Counted from the first letter of the stretch, positions 10,190 through 21,186 are shown. The stretch: DNA of 64,000 nucleotides from Diabrotica undecimpunctata (GCF_040954645.1 NC_092810.1:10588377-10652376), one strand, 5' to 3'. Program-made: numbers and translations. The notes: generated by a model from the letters alone, not told the origin.

Positions 10190-12425
10190 CGCGATTGTTG
10201 TAGTTGACCAATCAAAAAGATCCCCAGGTCCTAAGAGTCTTAGGCCTGTTGCCTTTATTCCTATCGTGTCTTTAACCTACTTCAGAATGATGGTATTACC
10301 ATCAGAACCTTGAGTTAGCGACTTGTGACACTCCTTTACTAACCCTGATGTGACATGTGGTCTATTCAAGGTTAGTAGCGCTTGTTTGTTATCTGTGCAG
10401 ATTATTATAGTTTTCCCTGCTATACCTTTTTGGGTTATCTCTTTTGCGGCCATGGAGATACCAGCCAGTTCTGTCCGAGTTACGCTGGCATTTTTGCCCA
10501 TACCCCACTTTATTCTTAGATTCAGTGAGCTGGAGTATATCCCGCATCCTCAGCCTTCTTCCATTTTGGGGCCATCAGTGTATATGCAATAGGCATTTGC
10601 CACGTTTGTCTTTGGTTCAATTGAGTCGCAGTCTGCCTGTAGCAGTGGTAGCGCATCCAGCTCTCCCCGCCAAAAACGAGTTCTCAATTGTCCCATTCCT
10701 ACATCAGCTGAGCGCAGTCGCATCATTGTCACCAGCGCCACCTCTTTGACATATATATCTAGAGGCGTGATATCTATGATCAACTCCATTACAGCAGTTG
10801 GTGTTGTTTTCATGGCACCTGTTATATTTATGCAAGCCATCCGCTGAATATGGTTTCTCTGCTGCTCATAGACAATATATGCTGTTTTAGCTCTACCGTC
10901 TAAGTGTGAGTTTCATGTTAACTTCCTGTCAAGGGTAATACCAAGGTACTTCACCTCGTTGGAAAAATTTAGACTGTAGTTTAGAATCCTTGGGGGTATT
11001 AAGCCTGTGATTCTTCTTTTCCTGGTAAAGAGTACCATCTCTATTTTCTTAGGATTTATAGATAGTGAGTGCTCCTTTCACCATGTTTCTATTAGTCGGA
11101 GAGCAGCTTGTAATCTCTCACATAGTGTGTTTTCAAACTTACCGCTTTACAGGACAGCAGTATCGTCTGCATAGGTTATTGTGTAGAACCCGTTGCTGCT
11201 GAGTTGGTCAACCAGGGTATCTAGAACTATGTTCCAGAGGAGTGTTGATAGCACCCCTCTCTGTGGACACCCCCTCGTAACCATGCCTCTAACAGAAACG
11301 TCTTCTACATTTATGCTCTATTAGAGAGCATACTGAATATTCATTCGCTTACGGCCAGGGGAACATTCCTGACGTTGAGCTGTTGGGTGATGGTTGGGAA
11401 TGTGGTTTTATCAAATGCTCCCTCAATGGCTATGAATATACCTAGGGTGGATTCTTTATTGTCCAGCATTCTTTCAATTCTTCCCACTACATGATTCAGT
11501 GTAGAATCGGTAGAACTTCCCGAAGTATATGCATGCTGATTTGGGTGAAGTGGCTTATGGACCAGAACTTAACCATGGCTAGAACATTAATAAAGGTAGG
11601 TTCGGTGCCTTTATTTAAGATATACAAATCTTTTCTAATAATATAGTCATAAAGAGACTTACCTCGAGCGTTATTATCTCTGCTGTCCCAGCCTAAATGG
11701 TGAGAGTTCGAATCGTAGCCGGTAATAAGTTCTACCTTCTGACTAAGACAATGATCTACCAGATCTTCCATTGGTGGTAGGGTGGCTGCATCTGAAGGTA
11801 GGTAGTCCGATGCTAGTATCAGCTCTTTATTTTTGCCCTTTTCTCATGGACATTTCACTTTAACCGCAGTTACGTCTGAGGTACAAAACTGCGCCATGGG
11901 GGAGGATTTGATTTTCCTGGGAACATATATTGCTGTTCTCGGTTGTTGATTGCTTGATAAGCTGAAAATTTGACCGTTTAGACTGCTAAAACCAGTTATT
12001 TTGGTCTTAGTTATCCAAGGTTCTTGGATTAGTGCTATTGCATCCTCCGTTACATCCAGGCGGCGACATCTGCCACCTTTGTGTCTTGGAGGTTGCATTG
12101 AATAATAGTAACCTTATTTTTACGACGTCCTTGCCCATGGCTTAGGCATCGTTCCTGGTCTTTTAGGTGTCCAGGAGGTTTCGGAGCCTCCTCTGCCGAG
12201 TTCGTCGACCATCATCTGAGGGTCTTCTCCCTGCTGTGGGACTAAGGGTGTCTCAGTCTCAGCAACCGTCGTGGGCTGCAGACTGTCTGAGGTTCCTGGT
12301 TCCTAGGAGGTACCCTTCACTGTTGGTGCTTGCTTTTAGAGTCAATGAGGTGAACGTATCGTTAGTAAGTAGTATTTCTACCTTCTGGTAAACAAAATGT
12401 AAGTCTATTGTAGATTGGACAGGTT
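10190..12425 (-). pseudogene. RNase-H-bearing LINE (I/LOA-like), antisense in the CHSY intron
   Basis: Minus-strand domains appear in order. An ORF1 tail (SWTPKRPGTMPKPWARTS) ends near 12124. The endonuclease runs from MQPPRHKGGRC and ALIQEPWI (12098-11990) to ITGYDSNSHHLGWDSRDNNARG (11735-11660). The RT palm has RGCPQRGVLSTLLWN (about 11270) and ITYADDTAVL (about 11180), followed directly by a stop. The RNase H part has IYTDGPKMEEG (10590-10550) and TRTELAGISMAAKE with CTDNKQALLTL (10480-10370). RT followed by RNase H places it in the I/LOA/R1-like group. Many stops and frameshifts separate the domains, so it is dead. The 3' boundary is not defined and no target duplication was found. Confidence 0.85.
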
Positions 12426-12557
12426 TTCGTATTTGATCCTAGCTAGAACCTACTTAATTTAAAATTTGATCTGCATACGTCATTTAAATCATTGTATATA
12501 CTTTAAACTAATAAGTCAAATAATACTATTGTAATAAATAGTCTAATACGGTTTCAG

Positions 12558-12802
12558 GTCAAACAGGCCGGGGCAACACCGAAGATTTCGGCCTTCTATC
12601 TCTCGACAACGACGAAAACTTCTGCATGGGTGGTCCAGGCGTCATCTTTTCTAGGGAAACACTCAAGAGGATGGCACCTTCAGTCGAAGAGTGCCTACAA
12701 CACCTCTACACGACGCACGAGGACGTAGAACTGGGACGCTGCGTCAGGAAATTCGCTGGGATATCTTGTACGTGGTCCTATGAGGCGAGTGACTACTCTA
12801 GC
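12558..12802 (+). CDS. chondroitin sulfate synthase-like, exon 2
   Basis: The exon begins after TTTCAG and completes the split glycine codon. It encodes QTGRGNTEDFG, DNDENFCMGGPGV, FSRETLKRM, LYTTHEDVELGRCV and GISCTWSYE, all hallmarks of the CHSY family N-terminal transferase domain. The THEDVE and CMGGPG motifs form the acceptor and catalytic region. The 3' end is ambiguous. A standard donor GTAAGC at 12803 would add ASDYSS after WSYE, whereas in vertebrate CHSY WSYE is followed directly by MQQLFYE. Alternatively a GC-type donor (GAG|GCGAGT) at 12785 would end the exon exactly after WSYE. Both keep phase 0. The next exon is not recognisable in this window. Confidence 0.88.
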
Positions 12803-13942
12803 GTAAGCAGAAAATAACATTCAGAAAGTATTTATGCGAATCTAACTGATTTAATTGTCTTTCAAAGCAAAATTAAACCTTATTTATGATTTTTCATGTT
12901 TTGTACGAGAATAAAAACATTAAAGGTGGTAAGTTTTCAAACTATCATCCTGTATATTTCTGTTCCCTCGCGGGAGAAGTTGATTATTTGGATTTTTAGA
13001 ATGAAACTTTGTTTCTTCATTTCAATTAGTTCTATTATTAATTTGCTATTCTCTACTTTTCATTTGCTTAAGAAGATTCGCAGGATACTTTAGATTTGTA
13101 TTTGGTGATGGTGGGTATTTAACTTATATGAATTGTTGTTAGACAATTTTTTGGGTACTTAGAAGATTATGATATAATAACCAAATACAGATCTAGTTGC
13201 AATTTTAACACTATTCGTACATTAATACTGTATATCAAATAACACAATTGCCAAATTTTTAAAACATTTTTATGAGTCTCTTATGATTTGTTTTAAACAG
13301 TTACAAATAATTTTATCTCAACAGATGGCGCCACAGCTATAATATTCCTGACTAACGTATGCCCCTAATAATGAGTTTAGTTAATGATTTCTCGTAATGA
13401 CAAAATTAAGGAGGCGAAATACCACATTGTACTTGCATTACATGAGAGAAATACTTCTGTAATAAGGATTTTGTAAGAGGTTTACAATATCCTGCAAAAT
13501 AACTGTTATCTTAGGCTATTACACAATGTTTCCCATTTAACTGTTAGAACCATTAACCATAGAAAGTATATAACCACATCATGAATCCACAAAAACAACA
13601 AGAGTTGTCCATCTAACCTTATTTTTAATGACACAAGTAATTTTGTTCCCTTAATAATTTGATTCTAACGTTTTTCATGATGATTTCTTTAAAAAAACAC
13701 CTATACAAAATGGTGAATGAGTCGTGGTGCAGAAAATGCGAAATGGTGCCAGAGATTAACGAGCCTCGCCTGAATTAAGAAATAAGAAGTAGAAGGAGAG
13801 TATTACAAGAACTTTACAATAAAGAACTTTACATTTTATTTCTTTAAACTACTTTCGAATGAAACTTCTTGGCTTTGACAAGACATTTTGGTACTTTTCA
13901 ACTGTTTGGAATTGAAAAATGAGTTCATCGTTTAGACATGTA
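12803..13942 (+). other. start of CHSY intron 2, no gene seen
   Basis: AT-rich sequence without recognisable coding or repeat ends until the TA-flanked foldback at 13943. Confidence 0.5.
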
Positions 13943-14680
13943 CCGGGTGGTCCAATAAGCCGATCGGCTATATATCAGAAACTATTCATGTTATAACTTT
14001 ACGAGAAATCGCTGGAAGTAACTTTCAAGTTTCTGGGTTAACCGCTAGGGGGCGTAACCTGTGAAGAAAACTTTGAAAACCAGTTTTTTGGAAAATATTC
14101 CCAATTATACTAAGTGTTAAATAAGTAAACTAGAAAGAGGCCTAAATTCTGCACAAAGTTGTTCAGTACTTTTTTTTATTTTTTCAAATAAAGGGTGGGG
14201 GAGAGTGAGAAAGTATTTGTGAATAAATACCTATAACTTTGGTTTGGATCAACCGATTTTAACGAAATTAGTGTCATTAGAAAGAGTGTGGATGAATTAA
14301 TTTATATCTACTATAAAATATGCATTTAGTTTTAATTGTCATAGGTAGAGGGTACTTTCGAATAAAAAAAATTAAAATTTATTTTTCTTCAAAATGTTTA
14401 ATGGAAACACCTATTTATTATAAATTATAATGGAACTGGATTAAATTCGTAACAAAATGGCGCAAACCGCATGTTGATAGGTTTTGTCGAACTCGAGATA
14501 TGAATAAAAACGCATAAACATAAGTAAGTATAGTATTGACTCACCCTTTATTATAACTTAAAATTAAATATGTGAAAGATCATGAATGTGTTGCTTATGT
14601 GAGTCCATTTTAAAAAAGGTAAAAAAGAAATAATTAGACTTACTCACAATCAGTTTAATTTTACTACCTAAGACGACCGA

Positions 14681-14713
14681 TTTCGCTTTCTAAAATTTGC
14701 AAAGCATCATCAG
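14681..14713 (-). ncRNA. hammerhead-ribozyme-like core
   Basis: Read on the minus strand, CTGATGA (14713-14707) is followed by GCTTT and AAAGC, which form a 5-bp stem II with one extra T, then GAAA (14684-14681). This satisfies the CUGANGA...GAAA core. Stems I and III could not be established by eye: the segment before CTGATGA (CCGAC) could pair with part of the downstream CGGTCGTC. Similar motifs are known in Penelope-like retroelements. Confidence 0.4.
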
Positions 14714-14749
14714 GTCGGTGGTACAAAGTAAATTAAATGCTGAAATTAT

Positions 14750-14789
14750 AAAAAGCCCATATTAGACAGCACCCTAATATGGGCTTTTT
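14750..14789. repeat. perfect 16-bp hairpin with T tract
   Basis: AAAAAGCCCATATTAG and CTAATATGGGCTTTTT are exact inverted copies around an 8-base loop, with a few further T residues after the right arm. Confidence 0.85.
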
Positions 14790-14845
14790 TTACAATACGT
14801 AATTTACAATAAATAGGTGTTTCCATTAAATATTTTGAAGAAAAA

Positions 14846-15530
14846 AAAATCGGTTGCCTGTAAAGTCGGTTTTACGGGCGAAGATTTTACGTGACAACGT
14901 CTTTTTCTCGGTAGAATATTTATTGATATGAATATTATTAAATTGCACAATAGTTGTTTGCAGTTGAAACGCGCTGTTTCTTCTCAATCGACTGAATTAC
15001 GATTGATTGCAGAGTGATTTAAACTAATAATTTACTTAACACTATCAACATTTGTCAATAGTATGACATAACCTATAAACTCAGTTTCTCAACTTTTGTG
15101 TCAATCTAACAATTAATCAATCAATCATAGTTTACGATAATGAAATATTAGTGTACAATTATTTACCTTTATTGTTGTAATTGTTGTAAATGACGAATCT
15201 AAGCACTCCACATTTTCACTACAGACACAGCTGACGATACTTTAACCACACGTGTGAACTTGTATTATGACGCTTTCTCGGTTTTCCAACGCCAAGAACG
15301 CTCGAGAAAGACAGAGACACAAGCACGCACCGATTCAACGCGCCTAATTCTCTAGTGCTGCGCGCGCAGCGGACCGATCATGTTTGAGTGGGAGAGAGAC
15401 GCAAGGCATTCGCCGGTCCGGCGGGCCTCTCTCTCGTTCGGTGACTCATCGTAACAGACGTGAGCGGGCGTTACACTTTTTCATGAGTGACTCCGAGCCA
15501 CAACCTAATTTAAGACGTTGTCACGTCAAC
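14846..15530. mobile_element. GC-richer inserted unit with ACGTGACAACGTC at both ends
   Basis: The left part begins CGGTTGCCTGTAAAGTCGG and contains ACGTGACAACGTC at 14890. The right part contains its inverted copy GACGTTGTCACGT at 15513-15525. The right half (15280-15480) is far richer in G and C than anything nearby (GCGCGCGCAGCGG, CCGGTCCGGCGGGCC). There is no open protein. I read it as a non-autonomous DNA element inserted in the foldback with a truncated right tip. Confidence 0.5.
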
Positions 15531-16006
15531 AAATTTTAATTTTTTCTATTCGAAAGTACCCTCTACCTATGACAATTAAAATTAAATACAATTATTTTAT
15601 AGTAGATGTAAATTAATTCATACACACTCTTTCTAATGACACTAATTTCGTTAAAATCGGTTGATCCAAACCAAAGTTATAGGTATTTATCCACAAATAC
15701 GTTCCCACTCTCCCCCACCCTTTATTTGAAAAAATAAAAAAAGTACTCGAACAACTTTGTGCATAATTTAGGCCTCTTTCTAGTGTACTTATTTAATACT
15801 TAGTATAATTGGGCATATATCCCAAAAAACTGGTTTTCAAAGTTTTCTTCACAGGTTACGCCCCCTAGCGGTTAACCCAGAAACTTGAAAGTTATTTCCA
15901 GCGATTTCTCTTGGCCACTTTTACTAGGCAATTTTTTTTCCTAAAGTTATCCCATGAATAGTTTCTGATATATAGCCGAGAGATCGGCTTATTGGACCAA
16001 CCGGTA

Positions 16007-17430
16007 CATACGCAACAGTGTTTTATCTTCCATGAAATTTAATAAAAATGAGTACAGAGTAAACTTACAGATTCTTCTTTGCTACTTTTTATGAGACTAC
16101 AAGCTTACTTTTACTTACTTACTTTTAAGCAACTATTAAGCTGAATATAGATATTCCTTTATTAGTAAATGCAGCTATTTGACCACACTATTCTCAATAA
16201 ATTGTAGTTTTGTAAGTTTTTAAAACATTATTAATTTTAGTTTGTTCTCTTTCAGTTGTAAAATAGATTTTAAGTAAAAAAATGTTTAGTTCTTTGTTTA
16301 AATTAAAGAATAGATATTATTCCTCCTTAGCATTACTGTTTAATAAGACTATTATTAAAGTGGTTACTAAAATCTAACTCGAAGTTCAAAATTTGACCTT
16401 CAAGTCCTTACAAGTTACAAACTCTTGATCTATTATAGACCATCGAAATCAATTCATTTGAATTCCCAATGGCTTATCTTAGTTCTACTATGTTTTCTAT
16501 TTAATGATATCCTTTTTAGTACTTATCGTACTATTACGACTTTCCCACGAAACGTGATAAGGACCGATAAGAATATATTTCAAATTTGTTATAGATATAC
16601 AATCTACGGGTGGTCTTTATATTAACGTCAATTGTAGTAATTTTATATTTTGGAGATAAAGTGTCCCCTCTGATAACGCACATTTAGAACAAACACGAAA
16701 CAACTTTTTATCTGATATTTAGTTACCGCATACCATTGTAAATATTAACAAAATGCACATAGAAAGATTATTTAAAAGATGACTTGAAATTATTATAAAA
16801 GTGAGAATAGTAATCTATTACCATTATTTGTTTATACAGGTTAAAGCTAAGCAAAATACGCAGCTTAAAGACAATCTGCTTTTCTTTGTTGAGCATATTT
16901 TTCTCCAATTCAAAAGTTGTCACTTGTCACAATTCATCTTTTTTCTATTGAATGTTTTCCAAATTCGTCGTAGTTGTTCAAAACCCTCTCGATTGCTTCT
17001 AATAAATTTTATATCGTCGGCAGTAAAATTTCAGTAACTGCTCGACGCAGGAGAATGTCGTCAACACGTACTGGCCCGGTTTGTGTTTTTGATTCTGCAA
17101 GGGCAAAAAGGTATTTGTTTATTGCTTGTTAACTCAATGAAAAAGAAAGTTTCTTCCATCTTTTTCAATAGTAAATTGTCAAATAGGTTTAAACTTTCTA
17201 TTTATGTGCAGCTTCTAGAGAAAAATGCATTCTAGAGACTAAAAGTCAGACTAAATCTTGGATTTCTCGACTTAAAATTTTTAATTTAAATCTAGGATCA
17301 GTACTATTACAAGAATTAATAATAAAGAATATACAAATAATTAATTAATTAAATTATTAATAATAATAATTAATAATTAAATAATTAATAATTAATAATT
17401 ACAAGAATATAATTAATAATAACTCTTAGA
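16007..17430. other. AT-rich sequence without recognised features
   Basis: No coding or inverted-repeat structure was noticed. Positions 17310-17420 are a degenerate TAATAATTAAT simple repeat. Confidence 0.5.
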
Positions 17431-17439
17431 GCTGAAGAG

Positions 17440-17745
17440 AGAGCTCTAGAGCTCTCCTAAAGGTGAAATTGAATCGGTATTGCGAAGAGAAATGGAATGT
17501 TCATAAATCCTATTTTGGATTCTAAGATTTGTTTGACCTATATAAGATGCACAAGGAATTGCATATAAACTCCGTGTTGTTCACTTGGAATGTTATCTTT
17601 GATTGATCGGACAAAAGTTTTTGTTGAGGGGTAAATATTGTCTTTATTCCTTTTGATTTAAGAATTTTGTCGGTTTTTTCAGTGACACTTTTGATAGAGT
17701 AAGAAAGAAAAATTTTCGTATGATGAGGGTCTGAGTCCAAATGAA
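17440..17745 (-). pseudogene. Penelope-like element, RT tail and GIY-YIG start
   Basis: The minus strand reads KSKGIKTIFTPQQKLLSDQ and then NNTEFICN, and in a shifted frame SLYAIPCASYIGQTN. IKTIFTP...QK followed by a cysteine pair and SYIGQTN is the junction between the RT C-terminus and the GIY-YIG endonuclease of Penelope-like retroelements. There is at least one frameshift in the endonuclease. It meets a + strand copy of the same domain at about 17745, giving a head-to-head pair. Confidence 0.7.
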
Positions 17746-17965
17746 CAACCCTGAGTTTATGAATTTCTTTGTGCAGACTGCCCCCGATCTTATATAGGCC
17801 AAACAAATCGTGGAATCCAAAAAAGAATTTATGAACATATTTCTGTTCTCAATTCCTATTCAATTTTAGCTCTAGGTCAACACCATCTTCATACAGGTCA
17901 CAAAATGGAGTTTGAAAAATCTGTAGGTTTTAGCTTTAGGAAAAAGCTTTACGTTTAATTGTACT
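17746..17965 (+). pseudogene. Penelope-like GIY-YIG endonuclease fragment
   Basis: The + strand frame gives FLCADCPRSYIGQTNRGIQ and KRIYEHISVLN, then HHLHTGHKMEFE before a stop near 17959. The SYIGQT signature, the preceding CADCP and the later H-x-x-x-TGH pattern fit the GIY-YIG nuclease with a CCHH-type cluster found at the C-terminus of Penelope-like elements. In active elements this nicks target DNA for reverse transcription. Only the nuclease remains. Confidence 0.75.
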
Positions 17966-18368
17966 AACCGCGAAAATCTTTATGAATATTTGGATAAATT
18001 TATTTCAAAATTTTGCCCCTCGGTGTATATAAATAAAATTATAGTATATTATAAAAAATATTTAATTTTACATTATGTAAAAAACATGTAAAAGATACCT
18101 TTAATAAACAGGTTTTTATCACGTAGAATATTATAATCCTACGGAATGTATTTATCGATTTCCTGTGCAACGAATTAACAAATTACATTATCAATTTACA
18201 TCATGTGTACCTAGATATATGATAAGCTTATATTAAGACTCTAACCGCTAAACAAGGTTAGATATACGAAAACATTATACTCGTATTTATATTTTTTATT
18301 TTAATCTATCATACCATGTTGACATTAAAAAGAATCTATTACTAGTTCCTGCGGAAACCTCAAATGCA

Positions 18369-18457
<89 letters not shown>
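18369..18457. repeat. (AT)n microsatellite
   Basis: About 88 bases of alternating AT with two interruptions. Confidence 0.97.
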
Positions 18458-18460
<3 letters not shown>

Positions 18461-18779
18461 AAGAAATTTAATCTTTGCAGATTAGTTAAATTAAAAAATT
18501 TAGTTATTGCCGACAATTCAAAGAATTACCTCCTTTTAAATGTAGTTACATTGGGTTTTTCGATTAACCTTGGGTAAGCCTTTACGTGTCAAGTTCAAAG
18601 CTAACATACATTTCAAACCTTAAAAAAAAACTTTTTTTGCACATAGTAACAAAAAACACCACTATGTTACTAGCTAAGTTTTTTAATATTCTAACTCTAC
18701 AATTCTAAGTTACGGTAAGATCAATAATGTTTTAATAGATAATATATGGTAGCTAATTATAATTTATTCTCTTTCAGCC

Positions 18780-18812
18780 CTGAAGAAGCCAAATTAATTC
18801 TCTTTGGCGAAA
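18780..18812 (+). ncRNA. hammerhead-ribozyme-like core beside an AT tract
   Basis: CTGAAGA (18780-18786) fits CUGANGA. Arms GCCAAA (18788-18793) and TTTGGC (18803-18808) form a 6-bp stem II with a 9-base loop, and GAAA follows at once (18809-18812). The downstream ACGTTCGGCGAAAC is typical of Penelope-like terminal repeats. The unit runs into an (AT)n tract 70 bases later. A cleavage triplet and stem I were not established. Confidence 0.45.
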
Positions 18813-18878
18813 ACGTTCGGCGAAACAATTGATACACATTAGAGTCTTTCTTGCAGATTTCCCCAATATTTAAGAGTT

Positions 18879-18881
<3 letters not shown>

Positions 18882-18942
<61 letters not shown>
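18882..18942. repeat. (AT)n microsatellite
   Basis: Uninterrupted alternating TA of about 60 bases, directly after the hammerhead-like unit. Confidence 0.97.
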
Positions 18943-18944
<2 letters not shown>

Positions 18945-19485
18945 CTATAATACTGCCCTCATAAGCTAAAAATCCCTATCTCCAAAGAACAAAATTTTAC
19001 AGGAGACAAGAAAAACCAATTTTTTTCCAGCATCACAATTTTGATATTTTTAAATGAATTTAATGTGTAAATGCTTTTGTTTCAATGTTAAAATTATGGT
19101 TTTAACGGTAACATAAGAATATTTAAATTTTTTAGGAGAAAAATGGATTTAGGGCTTTTTATTTTAAATTTCGATGCTGACATATCAGATTCTAAGAAGC
19201 CCTACCCCACTCGTATAGGCAGTTAAAGCTTTTTACTTTAAAAATTAACTAATTTTATACATACTGAACATAAAAGGTTTATTGAAAATACAACTTGTTT
19301 TTAAGAACTGTGTAATATCTAAAAATGAATAGACATATAAAAATTTGAAGTTATGAAATAATTTAAAACTAAGTAACATAAGGGAAAAATTGGTTTTATG
19401 ACTCATTCAGCGTCAGTCAGAGCCAGACTCTCGAATGGTTAACCAAAATCCACAGCGATTAGATGGCCTAAGAGGGCAAAATTTG

Positions 19486-21116
19486 TCAACTATTTCTTTT
19501 TTTTTTTTTAGCTTTATTAAATCCTCTTACTCCTTTAGTTTTCTCAGGCATTGGAAAGTTCTTGATATATTTAGCTTGTAAGAATTTTAGCACTTTGGTA
19601 TTAGATTCTTGGTAATCAGTGGAATATAGTAGATTTGTATTGCCTCGCTTAGCTATTATTTTTACAATGTCTGTAAGATACGGAACGCTATCGTTGCCAC
19701 GATGCTTAAGTTTTGGCTTGGAAGTGTAGTCTTTCCAAGCGAAAAGATCCTCACCACTAAGCTTCTTTGTTTCCACTTTCATTAAGTTTGCTTCCTGAAC
19801 ACACTTAACAAAATCTTGGACATCGTACACTTTTCCACTATGCTTCATAGCTAATTCTACCTGATGGTGAAAGGAGTCAGCAGCTTCTAAAGTCCAGTTC
19901 TTATTTTGTGCGGAGCAATTGTCCAGCCAATCCAAATATGTTTTACATATCTGAAATGGTAAAAAAACGAGTAAAAGGCATTTAGGATGTCTTCCTTTTT
20001 TCTTCCACTTATTGCCTCATGCCACAATACCGCAAGAGGCTTGGTCTTACGTTTAGTACCAATAGATACAAGACTTTTATTAAATACTACCATTCTTCAA
20101 GTAAACACGACTTCTTTAAAGGAATCCATGCGTGGCAACATGATGACTTTTTGAAGATCAGCACAAAAGGACATGATGTCATTAGAAGACTGTAGTTATG
20201 TATGCTCTTTATATAATTGTCTTGATTCTGTAGCTTTTGCAATATGGCTCTTCCAACAGACGCAAACCAAACAATCTGATGATAAGTTTTCCTGACTGTG
20301 GTCTTTATTATGTTCTTTAAACTTGAAGCACATGCCACATTCTTCATGACCGAGTTTCGTGAATGATATATTGAGTTCATTAACAACTTTTCCATATAAA
20401 TCGTAAGAACAGTCACAAAAGTTTCAACTTCGTCTAAAGTCATCATACATCCTTTGAATGGTCACATCATTTGGGAGGTATCGGCGATTTGGTGCATATT
20501 CTCTTCTGTAATGAGCAATACTTGGGTTGTAACTCTATATGATTTCTAATGACGCTTCTGTCAATTTTCTTATGATAAGAATGCTTTCCCCTTGTGTCGG
20601 TTACACCTGACGCCGTACCTGTCGTATTTTTGTCACCAGATGCTAGGGTATCATAAATAACTGAATTATTTTCTTTAGAAAATCCAAGAGTCGTTAAAAA
20701 AAATGTTTTACATGCCCTGACTCTTTCGCCTTTTTGGTCATTAAAAAAAATATCGAAATGAATTGTGTTTGGTTTGCGATATACCTCGATGTCTTTTTAC
20801 TGAGAGCTCAGTGGCGCATAAGACGATAAAGTCTCGTCTTTCGGTGAAATTTTTGTTCCAAAATTCGGCGTTACATTGCTGTCGCCACTCTTCCGAAAAT
20901 TTTATACGATATATGTAGCGACATTTATCACCACAAGGATCGCGCGTGGGATGATCTTTCAACTTCTTTATTCTCTTTCGTACCTTTTATTTTAAAGTTT
21001 GTATCTGACACAAATGGCCTTTTAGTTATTAATAACTGCGCATCACAATCGGCAGTTAAAAATGTTTTATGTAATAAAAATTCCTGGCTTAGAATACTGT
21101 TAATATGACAATCCAA
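19486..21116 (-). pseudogene. decayed DDE-type transposase of an unnamed insect family
   Basis: Minus-strand blocks in order are as follows. At 20962-20741, DHPTRDPCGDKCRYIY, FSEEWRQQCNAEFWNKNF and ERRDFIVLCAT. At about 20725-20600, VRACKTFFLTTLGFS and SGVTDTRGKHSYHKK. At 20440-20100, LGHEECGMCFKFKEH and SFCADLQKVIMLPRM. At 20093-19890, RMVVFNKSLVSIG and VLWHEAISGRKKEDI. At 19940-19486, LDNCSAQNKNWTLEA and FAWKDYTSKPKL with a basic C-terminus. CADLQ and LDNCSAQNKNW look like two acidic catalytic positions of an RNase-H-fold transposase. ACKTFFLTTLG is a signature I recall from many uncharacterised insect repeat proteins, but I cannot give a superfamily name. Multiple stops and frameshifts are present and no TIRs were found. 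Confidence 0.65.
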
Positions 21117-21186
21117 AAATTGTTACATCAATTGTATATTGTTTTGCTTTATGTTTTGTATGAGTTATATAGTTTTAGGTTAAAGT

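Larger units (their letters stand above)
1973..12557 (+). other. intron 1 of the CHSY-type gene (10.6 kb)
   Basis: The interval is bounded by GTAAGA at 1973 and TTTCAG at 12552-12557, and the joined codon (G|GT) gives FIGQTGRG, matching the family across the junction. It is filled with a mariner-type element, an IS630-like fossil, an RTE-like fragment and an antisense RNase-H LINE, all annotated separately. Confidence 0.85.
14393..14842 (-). mobile_element. nested repeat unit with hammerhead-like core
   Basis: The unit is bounded by a short inverted pair, CTTCAAAATGTTTAATGG (14393 on) and CCATTAAATATTTTGAAG ending near 14842. Inside are a hammerhead-like motif on the minus strand (14681-14713) and a perfect 16-bp hairpin (14750-14789). 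There is no protein. It may be a Penelope-like terminal fragment or a separate non-autonomous element. Confidence 0.5.
13943..16004. mobile_element. TA-flanked composite foldback (about 450-bp inverted arms)
   Basis: The outer arms run from TA|CCGGGTGGTCCAATAAGCC (13943) to about 14383 and from about 15533 to GGACCAACCGG|TA (16004). TA at both sides (13941-13942, 16005-16006) suggests a mariner-type MITE. The arms include CGCTAGGGGGCGTAACCTG and match base for base over long stretches, with one extra block of about 40 bases in the right arm. No transposase is present. The middle contains at least two further inserted units (14393-14842 and 14846-15530). Confidence 0.8.

Noticed and set aside
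11695..11725. GAGTTCGAATCG resembling a tRNA T-arm
   Set aside because: It lies in the LINE endonuclease coding region and no acceptor, D or anticodon stems surround it.
12167..12391. + strand frame rich in R, S and V
   Set aside because: It is the antisense shadow of the LINE ORF1 tail.
16425..17037. Two small + strand frames in the AT-rich spacer
   Set aside because: Phenylalanine, leucine and isoleucine-rich translations without pattern or start context.
18325..18516. Poly-IY frame on the minus strand
   Set aside because: Translation of the AT microsatellite.
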